Source: Brenneria bubanii | GTDB lineage: Bacteria > Pseudomonadota > Gammaproteobacteria > Enterobacterales > Enterobacteriaceae | Assembly (NCBI RefSeq): GCF_022378355.1 | Contig: NZ_JAKMAJ010000009.1 | Coordinates: 62,001-126,000, forward strand | DNA: 64,000 nt | Direction: 5' to 3' | Shown: positions 35,592 to 43,525 of the stretch, in pieces | Layout: the number at the start of each line of letters is the position of its first letter | Numbering within the stretch: the first letter of the stretch is position 1 | The notes under the pieces: model-generated | Seen by the model: the letters and a program-made list of their open reading frames with translations, nothing else | The model's database searches: none | What the model was told of the DNA's origin: nothing | Program-made: the position numbers and the translations under genes

Positions 35592-36464
35592 TCAACGCGG
35601 CCCCGCTGCCGTGGGAAGCGCCGGGCGGATGCGCTCATCCTGCAGTTCCCGCTGCGGTGGGAAATAGCGTTCAATGTCGCTAAAGCCCATCGCGCCTTCC
35701 AGGGCGGAAAAGTCGCCCGACTGGTTCATGGCTTCGGCGGCGCGGATAAACGCGCCCAGCGCCAGCCGGGATAACGATGAACCGGCGCTGATACGCTTCA
35801 CGCCCGCCTGTTCCAATTGCGCCATGCTGAAGGTGGCGCCCGGGATGCCGGCAATAACGTTAACCGGTTTTGAAAGCGCGCCGCACAAGGCGCGAATGGT
35901 GTCTAAATCCCGCAGGCCGGGCGCATACAGCACATCCGCGCCGGCTTGCTCAAAGGCCTGCAGCCGTCCGATGGTATCGTCGAGATCCGGCTTGCCCCAC
36001 AGGTAGTTCTCGCAGCGGGCCGTCAGCACAAAATCCTGCGCCAGTGTATCGCGCGCTTCCGCCGCCGCCTGAATGCGCTCAACCGCCAGTTGAAAATCAT
36101 AAATCGGCCGCTCGCGACGGCCGCTGTAATCTTCGATCGAGCCGCCGGCAAGGCCAATCTCGCCTGCGGCGCGAATGGTTTCCGCCACGATCTCCGGGCT
36201 GTCGCCAAAGCCGTTTTCCAGATCGGCCGATACCGGCAACGGCGTCGCCTCAACCAGCGCGCGGCAGTGCGCCAGGGTGGTGGCTCGATCTACGCTGCCC
36301 TCGCGCAATCCCTTGGAAAACGACATGCCGGCGCTGGTTGTCGCCAACGCCTTGAACCCCATTGCGGCCAAAATTCTGGCCGTCCCGATATCCCACGGGT
36401 TGGGAATGATGAATGCGCCGGGTGCTTCATGTAATTTTCTGAAATCGCTGCTGATATTCGCCAT
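35592..36464 (-). CDS. Isocitrate lyase / phosphoenolpyruvate mutase superfamily protein
   Basis: 290 residues from the ATG at 36464 (GGGGA site 7 bases upstream). The PEPM-fold barrel is visible: FIIPNPWDIGTARILAAMGFKALATTSAG, LPVSADLENGFGD (metal-binding acidic loop), GGSIEDYSGRRERPIYDF, FVLTARCENYLWGKPDLDD and INVI-like VNVIAGIPGATFS. The family includes methylisocitrate lyase, oxaloacetate hydrolase and PEP mutase; the widespread subgroup to which this belongs has no firm function. A phosphonate link is possible given the phosphate genes on both sides, but the diagnostic PEP mutase loop was not found. A remnant of a paralogue is at 18828. Confidence 0.82.
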   Translation of the reverse strand: MANISSDFRKLHEAPGAFIIPNPWDIGTARILAAMGFKALATTSAGMSFSKGLREGSVDRATTLAHCRALVEATPLPVSADLENGFGDSPEIVAETIRAAGEIGLAGGSIEDYSGRRERPIYDFQLAVERIQAAAEARDTLAQDFVLTARCENYLWGKPDLDDTIGRLQAFEQAGADVLYAPGLRDLDTIRALCGALSKPVNVIAGIPGATFSMAQLEQAGVKRISAGSSLSRLALGAFIRAAEAMNQSGDFSALEGAMGFSDIERYFPPQRELQDERIRPALPTAAGPR

Positions 36465-36594
36465 CGCCGTTCCCCTGTCAGCCCGCTGGCGCGGGAGTAT
36501 TTTCCACCGAATGTATCGCAAAATGGCAAAACGTGCACCCGCAGTTTGCCGTGGGAGAACATATCAATGAATTGGTTATCATAAAATTTTTAGT

Positions 36595-36614
36595 GGGTAG
36601 CGCTGCGGCTACCC
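36595..36614. other. Hairpin in the promoter region of the ABC/phosphatase operon
   Basis: GGGTAGC-GCTGCG-GCTACCC, a perfect 7-base stem with a 6-base loop, 130 bases after the start of the divergent PEP-mutase-like gene. It has no T tract in either direction. It could be an operator or a structural element. Confidence 0.35.
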
Positions 36615-36633
36615 TAATAAGGCGCACATGCGA

Positions 36634-36653
36634 AGCGTCCTGCGCAGCACGCT
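36634..36653. promoter_or_regulatory. Palindrome with central CpG, candidate LacI-type operator
   Basis: AGCGT-C-CTGCGCAG-C-ACGCT: all but one base pair match around a central CG, the usual layout of LacI-family operators. The operon downstream ends with a LacI-type regulator gene (42372), which would be the natural ligand. Position is about 115 bases before the operon start codon, upstream of the Pho-box-like promoter. Confidence 0.4.
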
Positions 36654-36661
36654 AAAAATAA

Positions 36662-36677
36662 TTGCACATAGGTGCAA
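36662..36677. promoter_or_regulatory. Inverted repeat adjoining the Pho-box-like promoter
   Basis: TTGCAC-ATAG-GTGCAA, a perfect 6-base dyad that ends 2 bases before the Pho-box-like site at 36680. Second candidate site for the LacI-type regulator of this operon. Confidence 0.4.
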
Positions 36678-36679
36678 AC

Positions 36680-36713
36680 CGTTCACTGAACCGTCATAAA
36701 GCCCCGATATAGT
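36680..36713 (+). promoter_or_regulatory. Probable PhoB-type promoter of the ABC/phosphatase operon
   Basis: CGTTCAC-TGAA-CCGTCAT gives two heptamers 11 bases apart; the second matches the PhoB consensus at 6 of 7 positions, the first at 4. Exactly 10 bases after the box lies TATAGT (36708-36713), a good -10 element at the distance used by PhoB-dependent promoters. The permease start is 35 bases further. Confidence 0.55.
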
Positions 36714-36748
36714 CCTTCCCTGTCTGAAGTCAGAAGAGGGATAAGCCA

Positions 36749-38572
36749 GTGACATCCGAAGCCGTTAACCCAGTAGCACCTTCATGGTGGAATAAGTTAC
36801 GACACCTGTTTGCCATCGCCCGCCACGAGCCGGCGAACGTCATTGGCCTGGCACTGATACTGCTATTCGCCTGGATCATTCTGGCACCGGTGCTATCCAT
36901 TCTGCTGGACGCCATCGTGGTGCAAAGCGGCGACGGTCAGCGCGTGCAGGCCGCCGAAGGCGCCTTTACCCACTATTATCTGCTGCGCACCCTGACATCA
37001 AGAATGTCCGACCTGCTGCTGTGGACGCCGTTAATCAATACCCTCGCCGTCGCGGTCAGTAGCGTATTGGGCGCGCTGACGCTGGGCGTCACGCTGGCCT
37101 GGCTGGTCAATCGCACCGATATGGCCGGGCGTAAATGGTTCGCCACCGCACTGATTGTGCCCTTTATGTTGCCGTCCTGGACCTTCGCGCTAGCCTGGAC
37201 CACGCTTTTCAAAAATCACACCGTCGGCGGCCAGCCCGGCTGGCTGGAAACGCTGGGTTTCCATACCCCTGACTGGCTGGCTTACGGCTATTTCCCGATA
37301 GTGACGATTATGGTGATCCACTATGCGCCGCTGGTTATCCTGATCGTAGGCAATGCCCTGAAGCGCATGGACAGCCAGTTGGAAGACTGCGCGCGGGTAC
37401 TCGGCGCATCGCGCAAAATCATCGCCTTTCGTATCGTGGTGCCGCTGGTCCGCCCCGCCCTGCTGTCGGCCGCGTTGCTAATCTTCGCCGACTGTATCGG
37501 CGAATTCGCCATTCCCTATATTCTCGGCTTGCCGGTGCACTTCGATACGCTGTCCACAGGGTTATACCGTGCGTTGGGATCGCGTCAAACCGGCGTCGCC
37601 GCGGTGATTGCCGCGGTCATTATGCTGATGGGCATGATCACGTTGCTGCTGGATATGCGCATGCTGCGCGAAGCCAACCGTTTCGTGACCGTAAGCGGCA
37701 AAGGCGGCATGGATCGTCGTCGTCAGCTTGGCCGCTGGCGTTTCGTCACCGCCGGTATCGCGCTGAGCTTTATACTGTTGGGCGTCGCCATTCCGCTGCT
37801 CACCCTGTTTTTCTCCACCATCATGAAGCTGCCCGGCCGTTTTACCGCCGACAACTTTACCTTTGATTTCTGGATTGGCCACAATCTGGATACCGTGGCG
37901 CTGCATGACGGCATTCTGCTCACGCCTGATTTCTGGCACGCGGTATGGAATACGGTAATAATTGTCGGCTCCGCCTCGCTCGCGTCGGGCATTCTGGGTC
38001 TGTTGGTCGGTTATGCGGTGATACGCTGTTCCTTCCGCTGGGTCGGCGGATTTTTACGTCAGGTGACCTTCCTGCCTTATCTGGTTCCCGGCATTGCCTT
38101 CGCCGCCGCCTTCCTGTCGCTGTTTGCCGTCGCGCGCGGCCCGGTGCCCGCCCTGTACGGCACGCCGCTGATACTGGTGATCGCGCTGATCGCGGAAAAA
38201 ATGCCCTATGCCAGCCGCTCCGGCATCGCCGCCATGACGCAGTTGGGTAAAGAGCCGGAAGAAGCGGCGCGCGTCGCCGGCGCCGGTTGGTTTACCCGCA
38301 TCGGACGAATCGTGATCCCTATTCAGGCGGCGCCGCTGACTACCGGCATTCTGCTGCCGTTTATTTCGGGCATTAAGGGCGTCAGCCTGTTCATCATTCT
38401 GGCTATCCCCGCCACCGATGTCCTTACCACTTATTCCCTGCGTTTGATTGATTACAACTACCAGCAGGCAGCCAATGCCGTGGTGTTGATGATCGCGCTG
38501 ATTTCATGGGCCGGCACGGTACTGATCCAGAAGATCTCCGGTACCGGTTTGGCCGAAGGTCTGGAGAACTGA
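36749..38572 (+). CDS. ABC transporter permease, fused two-domain FbpB/AfuB type
   Basis: 607 residues with a GTG start behind AGAGGG. Two homologous permease halves of about six spans each; EAA-type loops are seen at LEDCARVLGASRKIIAFRIVVPLVRPALL and PEEAARVAGAGWFTRIGRIVIPIQAAPLT. This is the architecture of Fbp/Sfu/Afu systems, first described for iron; members from Actinobacillus and Citrobacter carry phosphorylated sugars. Being followed by an ATPase, a binding protein and a phosphatase fusion, and preceded by a Pho-box-like promoter, a phosphate ester is a more likely substrate than iron. Confidence 0.88.
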   Translation: MTSEAVNPVAPSWWNKLRHLFAIARHEPANVIGLALILLFAWIILAPVLSILLDAIVVQSGDGQRVQAAEGAFTHYYLLRTLTSRMSDLLLWTPLINTLAVAVSSVLGALTLGVTLAWLVNRTDMAGRKWFATALIVPFMLPSWTFALAWTTLFKNHTVGGQPGWLETLGFHTPDWLAYGYFPIVTIMVIHYAPLVILIVGNALKRMDSQLEDCARVLGASRKIIAFRIVVPLVRPALLSAALLIFADCIGEFAIPYILGLPVHFDTLSTGLYRALGSRQTGVAAVIAAVIMLMGMITLLLDMRMLREANRFVTVSGKGGMDRRRQLGRWRFVTAGIALSFILLGVAIPLLTLFFSTIMKLPGRFTADNFTFDFWIGHNLDTVALHDGILLTPDFWHAVWNTVIIVGSASLASGILGLLVGYAVIRCSFRWVGGFLRQVTFLPYLVPGIAFAAAFLSLFAVARGPVPALYGTPLILVIALIAEKMPYASRSGIAAMTQLGKEPEEAARVAGAGWFTRIGRIVIPIQAAPLTTGILLPFISGIKGVSLFIILAIPATDVLTTYSLRLIDYNYQQAANAVVLMIALISWAGTVLIQKISGTGLAEGLEN

Positions 38573-38573
38573 T

Positions 38574-39653
38574 ATGCCTGCGATTACCTTGACTAACTTG
38601 ACTAAAACCTACCCCGGCAGCCAGAAGCCGGCCGTGGATGCCATCAACCTGACCGTTAAAGACGGTGAATTCATGTGTCTGCTGGGACCATCAGGCTGCG
38701 GGAAAACCACCATTCTGCGCATGATCGCCGGCATTGAACACGCCAGCGGCGGCGAAATCGCCATCGGCGACAGCGTGATGGACTCCGTGGCACAGGCCAC
38801 CTTTATTCCGCCGGAACAGCGCCGGGTCGGACTGGTCTTTCAGAGCTATGCCCTGTGGCCGCATATGACGGTGGAGCAGAATGTGGATTTTGGCCTGCGG
38901 TTACAGAAGGTCCCGGCTAAACAACGCGTCGCCCGTTGTCAGGATGTGATGGAAAAACTGCGCATCGCCGAGTATGCCGGCCGCTATCCGGCTCAGCTTT
39001 CCGGCGGTCAGCAGCAGCGCGTCGCGCTGGCGCGCATGCTGGCGGTCAATCCCGGCGTATTGCTGCTCGACGAACCCTTATCCAATCTTGACGCCACCCT
39101 GCGCCTGGAAATGCGCGCCGAACTGCGCCGTCTGCACGAAGCCTTTGGCACCACCATCGTCTTTGTCAGCCACGATCAGTGGGAAGCGATGACCCTCGCC
39201 ACCACCATCGCGGTAATGAGCGCCGGACATGTGCAGCAGGTGGGCACGCCGGACGAGATATACGCCCGTCCCGCCAATCGTTTCGTCGCTGAATTCATCG
39301 GCACGCCAAAACTGAATATGATCCCGCTGAACCAGTCGTCCAGCCTGTTGGCATCCTATCTTCATCAGCGCTTCTCTCTGCAAAACAATATGCATATCTG
39401 CGGCATTCGCCCCGAAGAGATCACGCTGTGCGCACAGCCGCAAACCGACAGCGTGCCGATGACCATCGACAACATCATGCCGACCGGCGGCAGTTGGGTG
39501 ATTGAGTTGGTCGGAGAAGGCGATCGCCTGTTTCACTCCACGCAACTGCGCCCGCGCTGGCAGGCCAATCAGCAGGTGCATTGCCAGCTGCCCGCCGATT
39601 CGCTGCACTTTTTCAACCAGCAGGGGCAACGCCAGGAGCTATCGATGCGCTAA
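38574..39653 (+). CDS. ABC transporter ATP-binding protein, FbpC/AfuC type
   Basis: 359 residues: Walker A GPSGCGKTT (38-46), Q loop QSYALWPHMTV, signature LSGGQQQRVALARML, Walker B VLLLDEPLSNLD, switch histidine in FVSHDQWEAMT, then a C-terminal TOBE-like regulatory domain from about 240. It starts 1 base after the permease stop. Energises import by the upstream permease. Confidence 0.93.
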   Translation: MPAITLTNLTKTYPGSQKPAVDAINLTVKDGEFMCLLGPSGCGKTTILRMIAGIEHASGGEIAIGDSVMDSVAQATFIPPEQRRVGLVFQSYALWPHMTVEQNVDFGLRLQKVPAKQRVARCQDVMEKLRIAEYAGRYPAQLSGGQQQRVALARMLAVNPGVLLLDEPLSNLDATLRLEMRAELRRLHEAFGTTIVFVSHDQWEAMTLATTIAVMSAGHVQQVGTPDEIYARPANRFVAEFIGTPKLNMIPLNQSSSLLASYLHQRFSLQNNMHICGIRPEEITLCAQPQTDSVPMTIDNIMPTGGSWVIELVGEGDRLFHSTQLRPRWQANQQVHCQLPADSLHFFNQQGQRQELSMR

Positions 39654-39717
39654 CGCGCGACAGCGGCAAACCCTATTTATTCAAGACCATCCCAAACTCG
39701 CAACCCAAGGAAATGTT

Positions 39718-40830
39718 ATGAACCGCAAATTGTTAACGAGCCTGGTCATACTTGCCAGCTGCGTGACCGGCGCCGCCGGCGCTCAGGCGGCTCAATCCGT
39801 CGAGCTGCAAGCGCTGATCGCCGCCGCCCAAAAAGAAGCGCCGATCACCGTCTATGCCTCGACCGGCAAAATCGTTCAGCAAGCGAAGGATTTCAGTAAG
39901 CAGTACGGCGTTAACGCCGTCGGCATCAAGGCCGATGCGCCGCAGGTTATCGAAATCATCAGCCGCGAGGCGCAGGCGCGCAACGTCAAGGCCGATGTCG
40001 CCATCATCGAAGACGCCCCCGCCGGCATCGAACAGTTGCTCGACAAAGGCTATGTGCAAAGCTGGGTGCCGGAAGACATGAAGGCACACATTCCCGCGCA
40101 CTATCAGGAACCGCTGACGGTAGTGCTGGCGCCGAACGTGTTCGCCTACAATACCGCGCATCACGACAGCTGCCCAATCACCAATATCTGGCAACTGACG
40201 GAACAGCAATGGCGCGGCAAAGTCGCCATGCAGGATCCGACCAGTAAGCCGGCCTACACCGACTGGTTCAGTCAGATGTCCGCCAACTACGATCAGCAGG
40301 TGCGCGACGCCTATCAACAGGAATTCGGCAAGCCGCTGAAAACCGATGAAGGCTCGGCGATGGCGGCGTTAGTGAAAGCGCTGGCGGCCAACAGTCCGCT
40401 GCTGACGCATTCCGATAACGATGCCGCCGAGGCCATCGGCGCGCCGGACGGCAAAGGCGACTTCGTCGGCCTGGTTTCTACGGCGAAATTCCGCGAAAAC
40501 AAGAACGGCATGAAGCTCGGCCTCTGCCACGGCATGAAGCCGGTCATCGGCTGGAACTATCCCAGCATGGGCGTTATCGCCGCCGGCAGCCACAGCCCGA
40601 ACGCCGCCAAGCTGTTTATGCACTATCTGCTGACCGCCGAAGGCATCGCGCCGCAAAGCGTGGACGGCAAAATGTCCACCAACCAGACGATAAAGCTACC
40701 GGCTGACGAAGCCTCCGGCATTGAAAAGTACCGCGATGAGCTGATGGTCTACAAAACCTCAACGGCAAAAACAGACTGGCAGAGCCGTCAGGATTGGCAG
40801 GATCTCTGGAATCTGAACTACCAAAAATAG
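39718..40830 (+). CDS. Periplasmic substrate-binding protein, Fbp/Afu-like (probable phosphate-ester ligand)
   Basis: 370 residues with a signal peptide ending AQA at about residue 24 and a class-F binding-protein fold (APITVYASTGKIVQQAKDFSKQYGV near the N-terminus, MQDPTSKPAYTDWFSQM, NYPSMGVIAAGSHSPNAAKLFMHYLLTAEGIA). The paired tyrosines used by FbpA to hold iron are not evident, which argues against an iron ligand. An AAGGA site precedes the ATG at 39718; the longer open frame overlaps the ATPase gene. Ligand inferred from context: an inositol phosphate or sugar phosphate. Confidence 0.85.
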   Translation: MNRKLLTSLVILASCVTGAAGAQAAQSVELQALIAAAQKEAPITVYASTGKIVQQAKDFSKQYGVNAVGIKADAPQVIEIISREAQARNVKADVAIIEDAPAGIEQLLDKGYVQSWVPEDMKAHIPAHYQEPLTVVLAPNVFAYNTAHHDSCPITNIWQLTEQQWRGKVAMQDPTSKPAYTDWFSQMSANYDQQVRDAYQQEFGKPLKTDEGSAMAALVKALAANSPLLTHSDNDAAEAIGAPDGKGDFVGLVSTAKFRENKNGMKLGLCHGMKPVIGWNYPSMGVIAAGSHSPNAAKLFMHYLLTAEGIAPQSVDGKMSTNQTIKLPADEASGIEKYRDELMVYKTSTAKTDWQSRQDWQDLWNLNYQK

Positions 40831-40877
40831 AAGCGCGATTGCCGCCTTCATTATTATTTTCGTATCAGGAGCACACC

Positions 40878-42326
40878 TTGATTCAAATTAACCTGGAGCA
40901 GCGTGAAGCTGCGTTAAAACGCATTGTTCTCGACGCCGGCGAAACCGCGCTGCGACACTTTCGCGCTCGTCAGCCGGGCGCGTTTTCGCTCAAGGGTCAT
41001 CAGGACTTTCTGACCGAAGCCGATACGCTGGTGGAACAGCAAATTCGCCAGGCTATCGCCGATGCGTTTCCTGGCGATGCGCTGCTGGGCGAGGAAACCG
41101 GCAGCCAGGCCTGCGATGCCTCTTGCCTGTGGGTGGTCGACCCTATCGACGGCACCGCCAACTTCGCCCGCGGCATTGAACACTTTTGCGTGGCTATCGC
41201 GTTCGTCAGTCAGGGCATCACCGAGCTGGGCGCGATTTACAATCCGGCCAGTCAGGAGCTGTATATGGCGCGCCGCGGCCGCTACGCGCAGAAAAACGGT
41301 CAGACGCTGCACGTGGCGAAAACCGATGATGTGCGTAACGCGACGGTTGAGCTGGGCTGGTCTACCCGCATCCCCCAACGCCGCTATCTTGACGTGATGA
41401 CCGCCATTCTGAGCCAGGGCGCGAATGTGCGCCGCGGATCCTCAGGCGCGCTGGCGCTGGCCTGGGTGGCTGAAGGCCGAACCGACGGCTATGCCGAACT
41501 GCATATGAACGCCTGGGACTGTCTGGCGGGGCTGCTGATGGTGCGTGAAGCCGGCGGCCGTACCGGATATATTCCTACCAGCATCGAAGGCATATTCAAC
41601 GGCCTGCCGGTTTTAGCGGCGGCGCCGGGCGTGGCCAATGCGCTGGCGCGTGCCGCCGGGATCCCAGTCGCCGCGGATGACGCCCCAGCAGCGGCCGAAC
41701 CGCGCGATGCCGAATCGAATAAGCCGCATTACCCGCGTCCCGCGATCAGCCTGATCGAGTCCGATTTTCCCGGCTGGGGCATGGATATTTACATCGGCGG
41801 CTCCAGCGGGGCGACCGATCTGGCGCTGCTGGAGCAGCATGGCATCAAAACGGTGATTAACTGCGCCGTTAATCTGGATATCGACTGGGTTTCCTTGCCG
41901 GAAGCGAATATCGGCGCCCATTTGCTCAACCACGGCGTCGGCCCGATTCGCTACTATAAACTCGGCCTGGTCGACGGCGCCGGCAACGCGCCCGCCATGC
42001 TGCATGCGGGCTATCACCTGATGCGTTCCGCCCTGCTGCAACAAATTCCCGATAAACCGTCTTACCGCAACCCTGAAGCGGGCAATGTGCTGGTCAACTG
42101 TCGCGGCGGACGCAGCCGTTCCGTGGCGTTAGTCGCCGTATTCATGCATCTGGAGTGCCCGCAGCGCTACCCGACGCTGGCATCGGCAATCGCGCATATC
42201 CGGGATAAACGGCGCCTACACCCCGATGAATGGCATGAAACGCCGAAGCCGACGCTGATCGCGCTGGCGCAGCAGGCCATTGATATGGAACAGACGCTGC
42301 GGGCCGCCGGGTCAGGCGTTGCGTAA
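40878..42326 (+). CDS. Fusion of inositol-monophosphatase domain and dual-specificity-phosphatase domain
   Basis: 482 residues. Residues about 1-275 are an IMPase-family domain with GEETG (71-75), DPIDGT (88-93) and WD (213-214), the magnesium-binding residues that hydrolyse inositol or sugar monophosphates. After a proline/alanine-rich linker, residues about 305-475 form a tyrosine/dual-specificity phosphatase domain (MDIYIGGSSGATDLALLE; VLVNCRGGRSRSVAL) with C408 and R414 of CX5R; the usual histidine before the cysteine is asparagine. The start is a TTG at 40878 with an AGGAG site 7 bases upstream; no ATG is suitably placed. No signal peptide, so cytoplasmic. It likely finishes dephosphorylation of the imported ester. 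Confidence 0.85.
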   Translation: MIQINLEQREAALKRIVLDAGETALRHFRARQPGAFSLKGHQDFLTEADTLVEQQIRQAIADAFPGDALLGEETGSQACDASCLWVVDPIDGTANFARGIEHFCVAIAFVSQGITELGAIYNPASQELYMARRGRYAQKNGQTLHVAKTDDVRNATVELGWSTRIPQRRYLDVMTAILSQGANVRRGSSGALALAWVAEGRTDGYAELHMNAWDCLAGLLMVREAGGRTGYIPTSIEGIFNGLPVLAAAPGVANALARAAGIPVAADDAPAAAEPRDAESNKPHYPRPAISLIESDFPGWGMDIYIGGSSGATDLALLEQHGIKTVINCAVNLDIDWVSLPEANIGAHLLNHGVGPIRYYKLGLVDGAGNAPAMLHAGYHLMRSALLQQIPDKPSYRNPEAGNVLVNCRGGRSRSVALVAVFMHLECPQRYPTLASAIAHIRDKRRLHPDEWHETPKPTLIALAQQAIDMEQTLRAAGSGVA

Positions 42327-42371
42327 TAAAAAATCGGCGAATCAAGGTATTTAACGATAAGAGGAAAGCGG

Positions 42372-43403
42372 ATGGCCGCGTTGTTGGGGAGTGAAAAGTT
42401 GACGGGCAAAAGCATGTCCAGCGCGGCGGAAGTGGCGCGTCTGGCCGGGGTTTCCCGTTCGGCGGTGTCGCGCACCTTCACCCCCGGCGGCAGCGTATCG
42501 GCCGAAACGCGCCGTAAAGTGCTGGCCGCCGCCGAAGCGCTTAACTACCACGTTAACCACCTGGCGCGCGGGCTGTCCAAAGAGGCCTGCCGTCCGGTAT
42601 GTATCCTCGGCGGCAATCTGAATGCGCCCTATCAGGCCAGTCTGCTTGACCAGATCACCCGGCGTCTGCATCAGGCGCAGCGCGCGGTTATGGTGATCAA
42701 TACCGATGGCGGAGAAGCGAGTTCGGATATGGCATTGCGCCAGACGCTGAATTACCGCGCAGCCGCCACCATCGTGCTGTCTGGCAAGCCTCAGGCGTCA
42801 CTGATTGAAACCTGCCTGCAAAGCGGCCAGCAGGTCATTTTGATTAACCGTATGGGGCAGTTTGAGGGCGCCGACAACATCGAAATCGACTACACCTCAA
42901 CGATGGCGCAGGCTTACCACATGCTGTCCCGAGCGGGCTGCCGGCGTATCGCGATCGTGTCCTCCACCTCCCGCTCGCCCAGTATGGTCATCCGGGAGAG
43001 CAGATTTCTCGCCGCCGCCAGTCGGGCCGAGGCGCCGTGCCGACTCATCCGGCCGGGCACCGCGAGCTATGAAGCCGGCGCCGCCGCCGCCCGCCAGCTG
43101 CTTGCGGATCCCGCGCGGCCGGACGGCGTATTTTGCGTCACCGACCTGATTGCCTGCGGCTTTATCGACGTGGCGCGCCACGAATTTGGTTTAGCTATCC
43201 CCGAGGATATCTGCGTTATCGGTTTTGACGATATTGAACAGGCGGGTTGGGTCGGCTATCAGCTGACGACCTTTTCCCAGCCGCTGACGGATATGGCGAA
43301 CGCCATCATCGAGTTATTGCTTCCCTCTCCAACGCCGCGCGTGCCGGGAAAACGGCTGTTTCAGGCGCCGCCGGTATGGCGTAAAACGGTGCGTTCAGGA
43401 TGA
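42372..43403 (+). CDS. LacI-family transcriptional regulator of the ABC/phosphatase operon
   Basis: 343 residues with an N-terminal LacI helix-turn-helix (SAAEVARLAGVSRSAVSRTFTPGGSVSAETRRKVLAAAEALNYHVN) about residues 16-62 and a periplasmic-binding-like core. It follows the phosphatase fusion by 45 bases in the same direction with an AGAGGAAA site and is probably the operon's own repressor. Candidate operators are the dyads at 36634 and 36662. The effector would be an intermediate of the pathway. Confidence 0.88.
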   Translation: MAALLGSEKLTGKSMSSAAEVARLAGVSRSAVSRTFTPGGSVSAETRRKVLAAAEALNYHVNHLARGLSKEACRPVCILGGNLNAPYQASLLDQITRRLHQAQRAVMVINTDGGEASSDMALRQTLNYRAAATIVLSGKPQASLIETCLQSGQQVILINRMGQFEGADNIEIDYTSTMAQAYHMLSRAGCRRIAIVSSTSRSPSMVIRESRFLAAASRAEAPCRLIRPGTASYEAGAAAARQLLADPARPDGVFCVTDLIACGFIDVARHEFGLAIPEDICVIGFDDIEQAGWVGYQLTTFSQPLTDMANAIIELLLPSPTPRVPGKRLFQAPPVWRKTVRSG

Positions 43404-43405
43404 GC

Positions 43406-43421
43406 GAACTCAATCGAGTTC
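43406..43421 (+). terminator. Hairpin after the LacI-type gene
   Basis: GAACTC-AATC-GAGTTC, a perfect 6-base stem 2 bases after the stop codon. It lacks a T tract, so it may be only a weak terminator or a transcript end structure. Confidence 0.4.
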
Positions 43422-43525
43422 ACATTGCAGATCAAAAAGAGGGCCATCGATATCGACGGCCTGAGTGAAAATTCGACTTACCCCTCGACCGGATAAGCCG
43501 GGTTAGGTTTATCGTGGCATGGCCG

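Noticed and set aside
36749-40830. Iron(III) importer (FbpABC)
   Set aside because: Family similarity to Fbp is real, but paired ligand tyrosines are not evident in the binding protein and the operon carries a phosphatase fusion and a Pho-type promoter; no Fur-box-like sequence was noticed upstream.
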